DNA of 35,099 nucleotides from Bacteroidota bacterium (GTDB lineage Bacteria > Bacteroidota > Bacteroidia > AKYH767-A > OLB10). The position numbers and the translations under genes are program-made. Below, in pieces: positions 8,606-18,528 of the stretch (positions are counted from its first letter, which is position 1; each line of letters begins with the position of its first letter). The stretch covers positions 1 through 35,099 of the forward strand of contig JAGVTU010000007.1 in the NCBI GenBank assembly GCA_019136655.1, written 5' to 3'. Below the pieces are notes generated by a model. The model made no database searches and was not told where the DNA came from. It saw nothing but the letters and a program-made list of their open reading frames with translations.

Positions 8606-9370
8606 TCAGCTAAAAAACCGTTTATCTCCGCTTATTTGGGTAAGGAAATCATCTTTTCGGTAACGGGCAATCTCTATTTTTTTGTCGTCAGACATGATTA
8701 CATGCCCGGGTTTATTAAGGCAGAATTTTATGATGTGCTCCATGTTGATCAGATGTGATTTATGAATCCTGAAAAAACTGAATGAAGTGAGTGCTTTTTC
8801 GTAAATACCCAACTGACGGGTTGATAAATGTTTCTTGCCTGACTGCATAAAAATGTGTGTGTAGTTACCCTCACCCTCCATTCGTATAATTTCACGAACC
8901 AATACCACTTCAAAATCTCTGCCCTTGGGCAGCGAAAGTTTCATGTCTTTGTTCGAATCAATTTTGTAATTATACAGCAGTGTTTCCAGCGAAACAGCAG
9001 CATGATGATTTTTATGATGTTGCTCAAACCTTTTTATTGCGCGATGCAGGCATTCAGGTTGAATGGGTTTGACAATGTAATCAATAGCAGCAACTTCGTA
9101 GGCTTTCAAAGCATAATCCTCATGACCGGTGATAAAAATAATTCCGAAGAATGGTTGCGGAAACCGTTCAAGCAAATCAAAACTGGTATAGGGAGGCATA
9201 TCAATATCCAGAAATACCAAATCGGGTTTAGCCTCTTTTATCAGTTTTTCAGCATCTGGAACAGAATGTGCAACGCCCACAATAGATAATTGCGGAAAGT
9301 CAGCGGCAATACAATCTGTCAGCAAATGTACCTGTCGCTCATCGTCATCAACCAACACTGTTTTTATCAC
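8606..9370 (-). CDS. LytTR-family response regulator (orphan)
   Basis: A two-domain regulator of 254 residues. The receiver (1-~120) has the acidic pocket 'VDDD' (7-10), phospho-acceptor Asp55 in 'FLDIDMPP', a Thr in 'FITGHEDYA' and Lys in 'DYIVKPIQ'. The LytTR DNA-binding domain (~150-250) shows the usual 'RMEGEGNYTHIF' and 'FFRIHKSHLIN' features. Such regulators normally answer a 7TM or short membrane histidine kinase encoded next to them; none is adjacent here. The start is GTG at 9370; a nearby ATG is out of frame. It is divergent from the T9SS protease across 173 bases, so it could control that gene, but this is inference only. Confidence 0.9.
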   Translation of the reverse strand: MIKTVLVDDDERQVHLLTDCIAADFPQLSIVGVAHSVPDAEKLIKEAKPDLVFLDIDMPPYTSFDLLERFPQPFFGIIFITGHEDYALKAYEVAAIDYIVKPIQPECLHRAIKRFEQHHKNHHAAVSLETLLYNYKIDSNKDMKLSLPKGRDFEVVLVREIIRMEGEGNYTHIFMQSGKKHLSTRQLGIYEKALTSFSFFRIHKSHLINMEHIIKFCLNKPGHVIMSDDKKIEIARYRKDDFLTQISGDKRFFS

Positions 9371-9490
9371 GGCATAAATTTAAATTAATTCCCTTTAAAT
9401 TCACAACTTCAAAAAGTATGTTTTTGAATTATCAACAGCATTTGTTGTGTGATAAACAGAGTATTTCGGGCACTCAGTTGTTACATACTT

Positions 9491-9521
9491 ATTGGATTGA
9501 AAACGGATTTTTCTACTTTCG
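9491..9521 (+). promoter_or_regulatory. Promoter of the T9SS subtilisin-like protease gene
   Basis: ATTG at 9491-9494 and TACTTTCG at 9514-9521 match the Bacteroidota -33 TTTG and -7 TAnnTTTG elements with one mismatch each and the correct 19-base spacing. The start codon is 22 bases further on. Confidence 0.6.
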
Positions 9522-9543
9522 TGCTTCCAAAAAAAAATAGGTT

Positions 9544-12390
9544 ATGTTTAAACGCTTTATACTGTTGCCATGTTTTTGTTTACTCACCACAGGTATTCTT
9601 GCAAATAATAAGTTGTTGCCTGAAAATAACTACAGACTTCCTCAGGGAATAACATCTGAAGACTATCAGCATGGAAAAGTTATTTTTAAAGTAAAAGATC
9701 AATTTCGTTCATTTTGTTCTCCTTCAGGAATAAATATTCAACCATTGAACATTGCCCTGAACAATGCAAAATGTACTTCAGTACGCAAAGTATTTGCCGG
9801 TAAGGAAAAGCCTTTGAGAGAGAAGAATGAAATGGGACAGAAGCTTGCTGACCTTAGCCTGATTTATTTGGCAGATATAGATGCTTCACTGCCTATAGAG
9901 AAAGTAATCAATTCAATGATGGCTACCGGAGTATTGGAATATGCTGAACCTTCTTTTGTATATAAAACAAGCTTCACACCAAATGATCCTCAAACAAATT
10001 CACAACAATGGTTCATCAATAAAATACAGGCTTACAGCGCATGGGATATTCAAAAGGGAGATACTTCTGTAGTAATAGGTATTGTGGACAGTGGTACTGA
10101 CTGGGATCATCCGGATTTGCAGAACAACATCAAATACAATTACAATGATCCTGTTAATGGTGCAGATGATGATAACGATGGTTACATTGACAATTACCGC
10201 GGATGGGATATGAGTATGAATGATAATAACCCAATGGTGGACATGAGCGATCATGGATCACATGTGTCAGGGTGTGCCGCTGCTACTACAGATAACGGAA
10301 TCGGAGTTTCAAGCCCGGGGTTTTACTGCAAGTTTTTGCCTGTAAAATGCGCCAACTCAACTTCGTTAACAACTATTGATAGTGGTTATGAAGGAATTGT
10401 TTATGCAGCTGACCACGGCTGTCAGATTATCAACTGTTCGTGGGGAGGCAGTGGCGGAGGCAGCTTCGGTCAGGATGCTGTCACTTATGCTTCGGTGAAT
10501 ATGGGCGCACTGGTAGTTTGTTCTGCAGGAAATACCTATTCGGATATAGCTCAGTATCCAGCTGCATACAAGTACGCTTTCAGCGTTGCAGCAACTAACT
10601 CTTCAGATGAAAAATCTTCTTTTTCAACCTATAATTATACTGTAGATATTTCAGCTCCCGGCTCCAATATTTATTCAACGGTTTATAATAATTCATATAC
10701 ATCTTATGATGGAACATCAATGTCATCGCCTATCACAGCAGGCTGTGCAGCATTGGTGAAATCACAGTTTCCTTCATATATCAACATGCAGATTGCTGAA
10801 CAACTTCGCATGACAGCTGATAATATTTATGGTGTATCAGGCAACAGCAGCTACATGGATAAATTAGGTACAGGAAGAGTAAATCTTTACAGAGCAGTGA
10901 ATGAGAACCCCAAAGGTGTTCAGATGGATAATCTGCAGTTTTCAGATAATAATGATCAGGCATTTGTTGCAGGAGATACACTTCATATTTCCGGAGATAT
11001 CATCAACTTGCTTGCACCTTTGAATAATCTTACTGTTACACTGTCCTCAGCATCACCTTATGTTACTATACTCAACAACACCATTAATCCGGGGGCAATG
11101 GCAACACTTGCTGTGCAAAACACTGCCGCAACACCCTTCACAGTGAAAATAAATAATAGTGCTCCTGTAAACTCAAATGTGGTATTTAAACTGGCATTTA
11201 CTGATGGCAACCTCATCGTCAATCAGGTTTTCACTGTGGTGGTAAATGTTGATTATATCAATGTGAACATAAATGAAATCGGTACAACCATTACGAGCAA
11301 AGGACGATTGTATTACTATGGAATAAACCAAACTTCAGGATTGGGTTTCAGTTTTAACGGAAATAACCTTGTGTATGACGGAGGATTGATGATAGGTAAC
11401 AATAACAAAGTTTCTGACAACTGCCGCGATGGTGCTAATTTTGATGATGATTTTGTAAAACAAATTGCTGTTAAAAGAATTATTCCTTCTGTTACTTCAG
11501 AGTATGATCTGACAGCGACCTTCAACGATAGCAATGCTCCTGCAGCTGACAGACTTAAAGTTTTGGTTAGTCATAAAACTTATGCATGGAGTACTCCGGG
11601 AAATACACGCTTTATCATAGTTGAATACAATATCAAGAACAATGGAAACAATACGTTGAGTACATTGTATGCGGGAATTTGCAGCGACTGGGATATTCAA
11701 ACCTATGCCAACAACAAAGCAGATGAAGATGCTGCTTTGAAAATGGGTTATGCTTGGTGCACCGATGCAGGAGGATTGTATGCAGGAACAAAGTTGCTTA
11801 CTCCAACACCTTATTTGTGTTACAACATTGACAATGTAACCGGAGGTGGCGGAGGTGTGGATGCTGCAAGCAATTTTACAGGTGCAGAAAAATACACTTG
11901 TCTGAGTAACTCACGCCCACAGGCAGGAAATACGTTGTCAACAGGCAATGACGTAATACAGGTAGTTAGTACAGGTCCTTTTAATCTTGCAGCAGGCGAC
12001 TCTGTTATTGTTGCATTTGCATTGTTGGCTGGCGACAGTCTTGCAGACCTTCAGCAAAGTGCTGCTAATGCACAGATAAAGTATGATGGTATAACCTCAG
12101 TAAATAATATTTCTGCTGCATCAGGTGATGGCACATTGCTACAGGTTTATCCAAACCCTGTGCAAGGAGATGTTCAGATTACTTATACAGTGAACAAAGC
12201 TTCAGTTAATACGGTGGACATAAGTTTAGCAGATGTTTCAGGGCGTATTGTTTACAAAAAACAAATTGGCCAACTTCAGCAAGGGAAAAACCAGATTTCA
12301 TTGCCCACAACAGGATTCAGTAAGGGAATTTATTTCATTCGTGCAGATGATGGAGAGTCTGTACTGGTGAATAAAGTTCTGATTAAATAG
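9544..12390 (+). CDS. Secreted subtilisin-like (S8) serine protease with T9SS sorting domain
   Basis: A 948-residue exported protease. It has a signal peptide (1-20, 'LLPCFCLLTTGILA'), a propeptide (~21-145) and an S8 catalytic domain (~155-460). The triad is Asp182 in 'VDSGTDWDHP', His237 in 'DHGSHVSG' and Ser392 in 'GTSMSSP'; oxyanion Asn330 lies in 'SAGN'. An Asp-rich stretch at 207-216 ('ADDDNDGYID') looks like a calcium loop. Beta-rich domains follow (~480-860). A type A T9SS domain ends it ('LQVYPNPVQGD', 'GIYFIRADDG', 'VNKVLIK'). Expected on the cell surface or outside the cell as a nutritional or processing protease. ATG start with a good promoter upstream. Confidence 0.93.
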   Translation: MFKRFILLPCFCLLTTGILANNKLLPENNYRLPQGITSEDYQHGKVIFKVKDQFRSFCSPSGINIQPLNIALNNAKCTSVRKVFAGKEKPLREKNEMGQKLADLSLIYLADIDASLPIEKVINSMMATGVLEYAEPSFVYKTSFTPNDPQTNSQQWFINKIQAYSAWDIQKGDTSVVIGIVDSGTDWDHPDLQNNIKYNYNDPVNGADDDNDGYIDNYRGWDMSMNDNNPMVDMSDHGSHVSGCAAATTDNGIGVSSPGFYCKFLPVKCANSTSLTTIDSGYEGIVYAADHGCQIINCSWGGSGGGSFGQDAVTYASVNMGALVVCSAGNTYSDIAQYPAAYKYAFSVAATNSSDEKSSFSTYNYTVDISAPGSNIYSTVYNNSYTSYDGTSMSSPITAGCAALVKSQFPSYINMQIAEQLRMTADNIYGVSGNSSYMDKLGTGRVNLYRAVNENPKGVQMDNLQFSDNNDQAFVAGDTLHISGDIINLLAPLNNLTVTLSSASPYVTILNNTINPGAMATLAVQNTAATPFTVKINNSAPVNSNVVFKLAFTDGNLIVNQVFTVVVNVDYINVNINEIGTTITSKGRLYYYGINQTSGLGFSFNGNNLVYDGGLMIGNNNKVSDNCRDGANFDDDFVKQIAVKRIIPSVTSEYDLTATFNDSNAPAADRLKVLVSHKTYAWSTPGNTRFIIVEYNIKNNGNNTLSTLYAGICSDWDIQTYANNKADEDAALKMGYAWCTDAGGLYAGTKLLTPTPYLCYNIDNVTGGGGGVDAASNFTGAEKYTCLSNSRPQAGNTLSTGNDVIQVVSTGPFNLAAGDSVIVAFALLAGDSLADLQQSAANAQIKYDGITSVNNISAASGDGTLLQVYPNPVQGDVQITYTVNKASVNTVDISLADVSGRIVYKKQIGQLQQGKNQISLPTTGFSKGIYFIRADDGESVLVNKVLIK

Positions 12391-12500
12391 CAATTGAAGA
12401 TTTACTGTTTCTTACGGTTTTAATTTTAACATGCGTTAAGATTAATTTAGCAAACTATTTTTTAATCTCGCATCATAAACAAGATAACACTTCAATCATC

Positions 12501-14633
12501 ATGACAACTAAAAGTATTTATCTGATTATTCTGACAGCAGCAATTACCGGATGCGGGCAAACAGAACAAAAGAGCAAGAACATGACAACAGACAATCCAT
12601 TGTTAGAGAAATGGAGCGGACCATATAATAGTGTTCCACCATTTGATAAAGTTAAAGTAGAGCAGTTCGTTCCGGCATTTGAAGCAGCAATGGCAGAAAA
12701 GCAAAAAGAAATTGATGCCATTGCCAATAATACTCAGGAGCCTGACTTTGCCAATACCTTGGATGCTCTGGAGCGCTCAGGGCAAACGTTGAATAATCTG
12801 GTAGCAGTTTATGGTGTATGGACATCGAACATGGGATCGCCTGAAATGGATAAAGTGCAGGAAATTATTGAGCCGAGACTTGCATCATTCAGTGATTCAA
12901 TTTTTCAGAATCATAAAATTTTTGTAAGAATAGAAAAATTATACAACGACACTGCCGGCAAAAATTACAGTGAAGAACAACAGCGACTGTTGTGGAGATA
13001 CTACACTGACTTTGTATTGGCCGGTGCAAAACTTGATGAAGCAACAAAAAAGAAAGTTGCAGACATCAATCAGCAACTGGCAGCACTGTTCACTAAATTC
13101 AGACAACATCAGTTAGCCGATGAGAATGATAAATTCGTAGAAGTAAGTTCAAAAGAAGAACTGAATGGTGTTCCCGAAGATGTAATTAATTCTTATGCTG
13201 AAGCAGCCAAAGAAAAAAACAAAACCGGTGTATGGCTGATTTCAAATACACGTTCAGCAGTTGAACCGTTTCTCACCTTTGGGACGAACAGACCTCTGCG
13301 CGAAAAAGTGTTTAGCATGTTTATTAAGCGTGGTGATAATGGTGATGCAAATGACAACAATGCTATTATACCACAAATTTTAAAACTGCGTGCAGAGAAA
13401 GCTAAGCTAATGGGTTACGAAACATTTGCTCATTTGAAATTAGCGGATAAAATGGCAAAAACTCCTGAACGTACTCTAGAGTTGATGGAAGCAGTGTGGC
13501 CTGCTGCAGTGAAACGTGCTCACCAGGAAGTTGCCGATATGCAAAAGATTGCAGATGGTGAAAAGGCAGGAATAAAAATTGAACCCTGGGATTATCGATA
13601 CTATGCCGAAAAGGTGAGAAAAGCAAAGTATGACATTGACCAAAATGAAGTAAAAGAATATCTTCAGCTGGACAAACTGAGAGAAGGAATGTTTTATGTG
13701 GCTGGAGAATTATTCAACTTAAAGTTTACTCAAGTGAATGATGTACCCGTATTTCATCAAGATGTAAGTGTATATAAAGTTGAGAATAAAAATGATGGTA
13801 AGTTTGTTGGCTTGTGGTACTTCGATCCTTATGCACGCACAGGGAAACGATCAGGTGCTTGGATGACAGCATATCGTGAACAGAATACGCTCGATGGCAA
13901 TGTTACCACCATCGTCTCCAATAACTGTAATTTTATCAAAGGAAAAGGAAATGAACCTGTATTGGTTTCATGGGACGATGCCACTACCTTGTTTCATGAG
14001 TTTGGACATGCCTTGCATGGATTGTGTTCGCAGGTGAAATACCCTTCCTTGTCAGGAACAAATGTAGCTACCGATTATGTGGAATTCCCATCACAGATAT
14101 TGGAGCGATGGTTGCCTACAAAACCGGTGTTACAACATTATGCACTTCATTACAAAACCGGAAAAACTTTACCTGATGAATTACTTACAAAAATTAATAA
14201 TTCAGCAGAATTCAATCAGGGATTTCAGACGGTGGAATTTCTTTCAAGTGCATTGGTGGATATGAAAATACATTTGGCTGGAGATAAAGAAATAGACCCT
14301 AAAGTTTTTGAAAAAGAAACACTGAAGGAGTTAAACATGCCTTCAGAAATTGTGATGCGTCATCGTTTGCCACAGTTCGGACATATTTTTGCCGATGATG
14401 GCTACGCTGCCGGTTATTACAGCTACCTGTGGTCTGATGTTATCAGTGCTGACGCAACCGAAGCATTTACCGGAGCAAAAGATGGTCTTTACGACAAAGC
14501 AGTAGCTGAGAAATTGAACCAATATGTGTTCAGCATGGGGGCCACAATGGAAGAGGATAAGGCGTATCGTTTATTCAGAGGCAGAGACCCTGAAGTAAGT
14601 GCATTAATGCGAAGCAGAGGATTTGTGAAATAG
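12501..14633 (+). CDS. M3-family peptidyl-dipeptidase (Dcp-like), lipoprotein
   Basis: A zinc metallopeptidase of 710 residues, close in length to E. coli Dcp. The zinc site 'HEFGH' is at 499-503, with the third ligand Glu528 in 'DYVEFPSQ'. The C-terminal part has 'FADDGYAAGYYSYLWSDV', typical of the family. The N-terminus is a lipoprotein signal with lipobox 'AITGC' (Cys18), so it should be anchored in the cell envelope and release dipeptides from peptide C-termini there. It follows the S8 protease on the same strand after 110 bases. A joint role in peptide use is plausible but inferred. It could also be named an oligopeptidase A-like enzyme; the Dcp branch fits better. Confidence 0.9.
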   Translation: MTTKSIYLIILTAAITGCGQTEQKSKNMTTDNPLLEKWSGPYNSVPPFDKVKVEQFVPAFEAAMAEKQKEIDAIANNTQEPDFANTLDALERSGQTLNNLVAVYGVWTSNMGSPEMDKVQEIIEPRLASFSDSIFQNHKIFVRIEKLYNDTAGKNYSEEQQRLLWRYYTDFVLAGAKLDEATKKKVADINQQLAALFTKFRQHQLADENDKFVEVSSKEELNGVPEDVINSYAEAAKEKNKTGVWLISNTRSAVEPFLTFGTNRPLREKVFSMFIKRGDNGDANDNNAIIPQILKLRAEKAKLMGYETFAHLKLADKMAKTPERTLELMEAVWPAAVKRAHQEVADMQKIADGEKAGIKIEPWDYRYYAEKVRKAKYDIDQNEVKEYLQLDKLREGMFYVAGELFNLKFTQVNDVPVFHQDVSVYKVENKNDGKFVGLWYFDPYARTGKRSGAWMTAYREQNTLDGNVTTIVSNNCNFIKGKGNEPVLVSWDDATTLFHEFGHALHGLCSQVKYPSLSGTNVATDYVEFPSQILERWLPTKPVLQHYALHYKTGKTLPDELLTKINNSAEFNQGFQTVEFLSSALVDMKIHLAGDKEIDPKVFEKETLKELNMPSEIVMRHRLPQFGHIFADDGYAAGYYSYLWSDVISADATEAFTGAKDGLYDKAVAEKLNQYVFSMGATMEEDKAYRLFRGRDPEVSALMRSRGFVK

Positions 14634-14648
14634 TTAATTTTTAAAGAA

Positions 14649-14700
14649 AGTTATCTGTAACCTGTAGTTAAAAGTTGCAGATAACTATTTCGTGTTTTTT
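14649..14700 (+). terminator. Probable terminator after the M3 peptidase gene
   Basis: A 13-bp stem with one G-T wobble (14649-14661 with 14674-14686) and a 12-base loop. A T-rich tract (14687-14700) follows after a short break. AT-rich, so weaker than the other terminators here. Confidence 0.55.
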
Positions 14701-14713
14701 ACGTATGATTAGA

Positions 14714-14721
14714 TACATTTG
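14714..14721 (+). promoter_or_regulatory. Bacteroidota -7 element upstream of the histidine kinase
   Basis: TACATTTG matches TAnnTTTG exactly. No convincing -33 box. The leader to the TTG start at 14745 would be about 17 nt. Confidence 0.45.
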
Positions 14722-14744
14722 TTCAGGACAAAATTCTTCATACG

Positions 14745-17700
14745 TTGCAACTCTCACGTTACAGGCCGTTTTTACTCATCAGTTCGGTAGTTCTGATTGC
14801 GGTGGCATTCCTTTTGGAATATACATTGCATCAGAGTGAAAACGATTTTGCCCGTATAACTGTATTTGCCAAGAAAACCCTGCACGAAGAGGAGAAAAAA
14901 GCCAATCAGTATGTAGAATGGCTGGCAAATGCGCTATCACTACAGACCAGCCCTCATGCCATTGACGATAGCCTCACAAAAGCGGCTTTGCGCCCTAAAA
15001 GCGATTTCTATTGCTTCGTTTATCATAACAACAACCTCATTTATTGGGACAACAACGCAGTAACTTTTTCATACGAACAGGTGAAAAGTGGTATTAACCA
15101 GCAAATGATTCATCTTAAAAATGGCTGGTACGAACTGTTTCGTTATGAAAAGAGAAATATTTCCATCATTGGATTGTTGCCCGTACATACCGGTTACGAA
15201 ATTCAGAATAAGTATTTGCGAAATGAGTTTAATCCCATTTTCGGATTTCCTGAACATGCACAGTTACAGACCAGTGCTGTGCCGGGAACTTATCCCATCA
15301 TCAGTTCCAATGATAATTATCTGTTCAGCGTAAAGTACAATCCTGTAAACAGTGACCCAGGTAATCAGTGGTATATTGCTCTGATTTATCTAGCGGGTTT
15401 TATGATGTTGGTGGTTGCAATTTATCAGTACGCGATTTACTGGATTAGAAGGGTGCCATTCATTTCATTTGTTATCATAAGCTTGCTTATACTTCTGAAA
15501 TGGGCAATGCTCAATTACAGATTCCCCGGATTTTTATATGGCATGCCGCTATTCAATCCTAAGTTTTATGCAACATCGTATTTTCTTAATTCGCTGGGGG
15601 ATTTTCTGCTAAGTGCATCCGTGTTTTGTTGTGTCATACTCTTTGTTTATCGTTATCTGCATTTCAGACGAAAAAAAATAAATGTCATCAAACAAAGTTC
15701 TGCATTGTTGTCTGTTGTAGTTGTAGGCAACCTGCTGTTTACATTTCTTTTTTCTGTATTCATCAACTACCTCATCAGTGGACTGATTCTTAACTCAAAA
15801 ATTTCTTTTAACGTAAATAATGTTTTTGAATTAACTTTTTTCAGTCTCATCGGATTTCTGATAATAGGAATATTGTTGTTTACATTTTACATTTCCTGTG
15901 AGGGTACTGTTCGTTTTGCCGAATACAGTGGATTTTCACTTCCATATAATCTTTTGTTGTTTTTGATAACACAAGGAGTATTTTTGGTATTTCTGATCTT
16001 ACTTCGCGATACAGAGGTTTTTATCAACTATGGGGTTGCAACTTTTCTGCTGACTAACTCACTCATCTTATTTATCAGCTACATAAGGTTTACAAGTAAG
16101 CAACAATTTTCATTTGTCAGATATATGCTGGTGATAGCAGGATTTTCTGTTTATGCAGCATACACCATTTCAAGTTTCAATATGGTGCGTGAGAAAAATA
16201 ACATGCGACTGCTGGTTAATAAAGTTGAGACACGCGAAGATCTGATTGCTGAATACCTCTTTCAGGATATAGAACAAAAATTAAAAACAGACAATTTTCT
16301 CACGGCAAGTTTTGCAGGTGGAAGTGTATCAACACTCGAAGACAAAATAAAAAAACGTGTGTTATTGTCGGCATTCAATCAGGTTTACTGGGCACGATAC
16401 GACATACAAATAAAAGCGTTTGATTCTGCAGGAGTATCTCTGTTTTACACTTCTGATTCATTGCAAACAGTTGCCACATACGATAGTATTCTGCTGAATA
16501 ACTCACGTCCCACTTATAGTCCTTCATTTTATTATATCAACAGTACTGCCGGTAAAATTGGTTACATTGGTAAGATTGTTTATTACAAACCTGAAAGTTC
16601 TGTTCCTGCAGGAAGTTTAATTATATTACTCGATTCGAAATTTTACAGAGAAGAAGGTGGTTTCCCCGACTTATTGCTTTCTGATAAAATCCCTGCAACA
16701 AAAGATTTTTCAACCTACTCGTATGCCAAGTATGAGAATGGAAAACTCGCTTTCCAAAACGGAAAGTTTAATTATTTCCTGACAGAGTCCACCTATGAAC
16801 GTATGTTCGGAATGATAAAATCTGAACAGTTCGAAACATATAATGGTTATGTGCACCTGTTTAATTATCCTGATAAAAACAGTCTGGTGATTATTTCATA
16901 TAAAACACCATTGTTGATAGAGCAGTTTACTTTGTTTTCGTATGTATTCATTTTCTTCTCAGGAGTATTTATCATTCTTTACCTGTTGTGGATGCTGATC
17001 GTAAATAAGTTCAGGATGCATCTTGATTTCAGAAAACGTATTCAGATTTCAGTTATTGGAATGGTGATGGCTGCATTTTTGCTTATCGGAGGAGGCTCTA
17101 TTTTTTACATCACCCGTGGGTATGCCGAGGACCAAAAGACACGTATTAAAGAAAAACTTTCATCGCTGATGCTTGCTGTTGAAACAGAGTTTCATGATAA
17201 AGCACTGCAGGAAAATAAACTTACTGATGAGACCGCACTTAATTTTTCAAGAATATCAAATACGCTGGGCACAGATTTTAATTTGTACGACAAGAGAGGC
17301 AGAATAATTTTTTCTACTCAACCTAAAATTTTCGACCTCGAAATTATTTCTCGGCTAATGAATCGTAAAGCTTATGACAGGCTGACGAACTATCAGAGTA
17401 ATGGATTTATTCATGATGAACGAATTGGACTTTTGGAGTACACTTCGGCTTATGAAACAATCTTTACCAAAAACAATCATATTGCAGCATTTATCAATCT
17501 GCCTTATTTTGCAAGACAGAATGAGCTGAAGAAAGAGATCAGCGGTTTTCTCGTTACTCTGATTAATATTTATGTGTTGTTGTTTGGTATTGCTATTGTA
17601 CTTACGTTTATTATTTCTAACAGGCTTGTGAAACCACTTAATCTGATTCAACAGAAACTGGGAAAGATAAAACTTGGAAGCAGCAATGAACTGATTGAAT

Positions 17701-18476
17701 GGGAAGGAGGTGATGAGATTGGGTCACTGGTAAACGAATACAACAAGATGGTTGGACAGCTGGCAAAAAGTGCTGATGCATTGGCTCAGTCAGAGCGTGA
17801 AACTGCCTGGCGCGAAATGGCAAAACAGGTAGCGCATGAAATAAAAAATCCGCTGACGCCAATGAAGCTCAGCGTTCAGCATTTGTCAAGAGCATGGAAT
17901 GAAAAGAGTGAGAATTTCAATATGATAATTGAACGTGTAACTCGCACCATGATTGATCAGATTGATTCATTGTCACGCATAGCTACTGAGTTTTCGAACT
18001 TTGCCAAAATGCCTAAAGGTAATTTTGAAAAAATAGATTTAATAAAATTGATTCAAAGCAATATTGATTTGTATAATGAGACAGCACATGTTCATTTTAT
18101 TTTTGATAGTACCGGTTGCGAAGAAGCTTTTGTAAGTGGTGACAGAGAACAGACATTACGTGCTTTTGGCAATCTGATGAAAAATGCTGTTCAGGCAGTC
18201 CCTGAAGACAAGGAAGGAATCATCAGAATTACACTTCAAAAATTAAATAATAAATTTAAGATTGAAATAGCAGATAACGGTAAAGGTATTGCCGAGGAGT
18301 TCAAATCAAAAATATTTACTCCCAATTTCACCACTAAGAGTGGAGGTACAGGACTCGGATTGGCAATGGTAAAAAGTATTGTTGAAAATATGAATGGTTC
18401 AATTTCTTTTGAAAGTGAAGCTGATAAGGGAACGCAGTTTACAATCATTTTACCCCAGTTCACTGAAGAGGCATAA
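14745..18476 (+). CDS. Large membrane-bound sensor histidine kinase (NtrY-like core)
   Basis: A 1243-residue kinase. It starts with a membrane helix (~7-25) and an extracytoplasmic segment (~26-210). A block of about seven hydrophobic helices follows (~215-480), then a second sensor region (~490-725) and helices near 725-750 and 765-785. A third extracytoplasmic stretch, a helix (~935-960) and a HAMP domain (~960-1010) come next. The kinase core has His1031 in 'AHEIKNPLTPMK', N-box 'NLMKNAVQA' (~1142), 'DNGKGI' (~1178) and 'GGTGLGLAMVKS' (~1200). The H-box form is that of NtrY/AtoS-like kinases. No response regulator lies next to it. The start is TTG; a stop at 14706-14708 closes the frame with no ATG between. 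The signal sensed is unknown. Confidence 0.9.
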   Translation: MQLSRYRPFLLISSVVLIAVAFLLEYTLHQSENDFARITVFAKKTLHEEEKKANQYVEWLANALSLQTSPHAIDDSLTKAALRPKSDFYCFVYHNNNLIYWDNNAVTFSYEQVKSGINQQMIHLKNGWYELFRYEKRNISIIGLLPVHTGYEIQNKYLRNEFNPIFGFPEHAQLQTSAVPGTYPIISSNDNYLFSVKYNPVNSDPGNQWYIALIYLAGFMMLVVAIYQYAIYWIRRVPFISFVIISLLILLKWAMLNYRFPGFLYGMPLFNPKFYATSYFLNSLGDFLLSASVFCCVILFVYRYLHFRRKKINVIKQSSALLSVVVVGNLLFTFLFSVFINYLISGLILNSKISFNVNNVFELTFFSLIGFLIIGILLFTFYISCEGTVRFAEYSGFSLPYNLLLFLITQGVFLVFLILLRDTEVFINYGVATFLLTNSLILFISYIRFTSKQQFSFVRYMLVIAGFSVYAAYTISSFNMVREKNNMRLLVNKVETREDLIAEYLFQDIEQKLKTDNFLTASFAGGSVSTLEDKIKKRVLLSAFNQVYWARYDIQIKAFDSAGVSLFYTSDSLQTVATYDSILLNNSRPTYSPSFYYINSTAGKIGYIGKIVYYKPESSVPAGSLIILLDSKFYREEGGFPDLLLSDKIPATKDFSTYSYAKYENGKLAFQNGKFNYFLTESTYERMFGMIKSEQFETYNGYVHLFNYPDKNSLVIISYKTPLLIEQFTLFSYVFIFFSGVFIILYLLWMLIVNKFRMHLDFRKRIQISVIGMVMAAFLLIGGGSIFYITRGYAEDQKTRIKEKLSSLMLAVETEFHDKALQENKLTDETALNFSRISNTLGTDFNLYDKRGRIIFSTQPKIFDLEIISRLMNRKAYDRLTNYQSNGFIHDERIGLLEYTSAYETIFTKNNHIAAFINLPYFARQNELKKEISGFLVTLINIYVLLFGIAIVLTFIISNRLVKPLNLIQQKLGKIKLGSSNELIEWEGGDEIGSLVNEYNKMVGQLAKSADALAQSERETAWREMAKQVAHEIKNPLTPMKLSVQHLSRAWNEKSENFNMIIERVTRTMIDQIDSLSRIATEFSNFAKMPKGNFEKIDLIKLIQSNIDLYNETAHVHFIFDSTGCEEAFVSGDREQTLRAFGNLMKNAVQAVPEDKEGIIRITLQKLNNKFKIEIADNGKGIAEEFKSKIFTPNFTTKSGGTGLGLAMVKSIVENMNGSISFESEADKGTQFTIILPQFTEEA

Positions 18477-18528
18477 AAGCTTAAACCGGAAATTTTATAA
18501 ATAAACGCAATACGTCTGAAAAAAAATC

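Noticed and set aside
8345..8758. Plus-strand frame of 137 codons
   Set aside because: It is partly antisense to the LytTR gene, starts at the terminator hairpin and has no family features.
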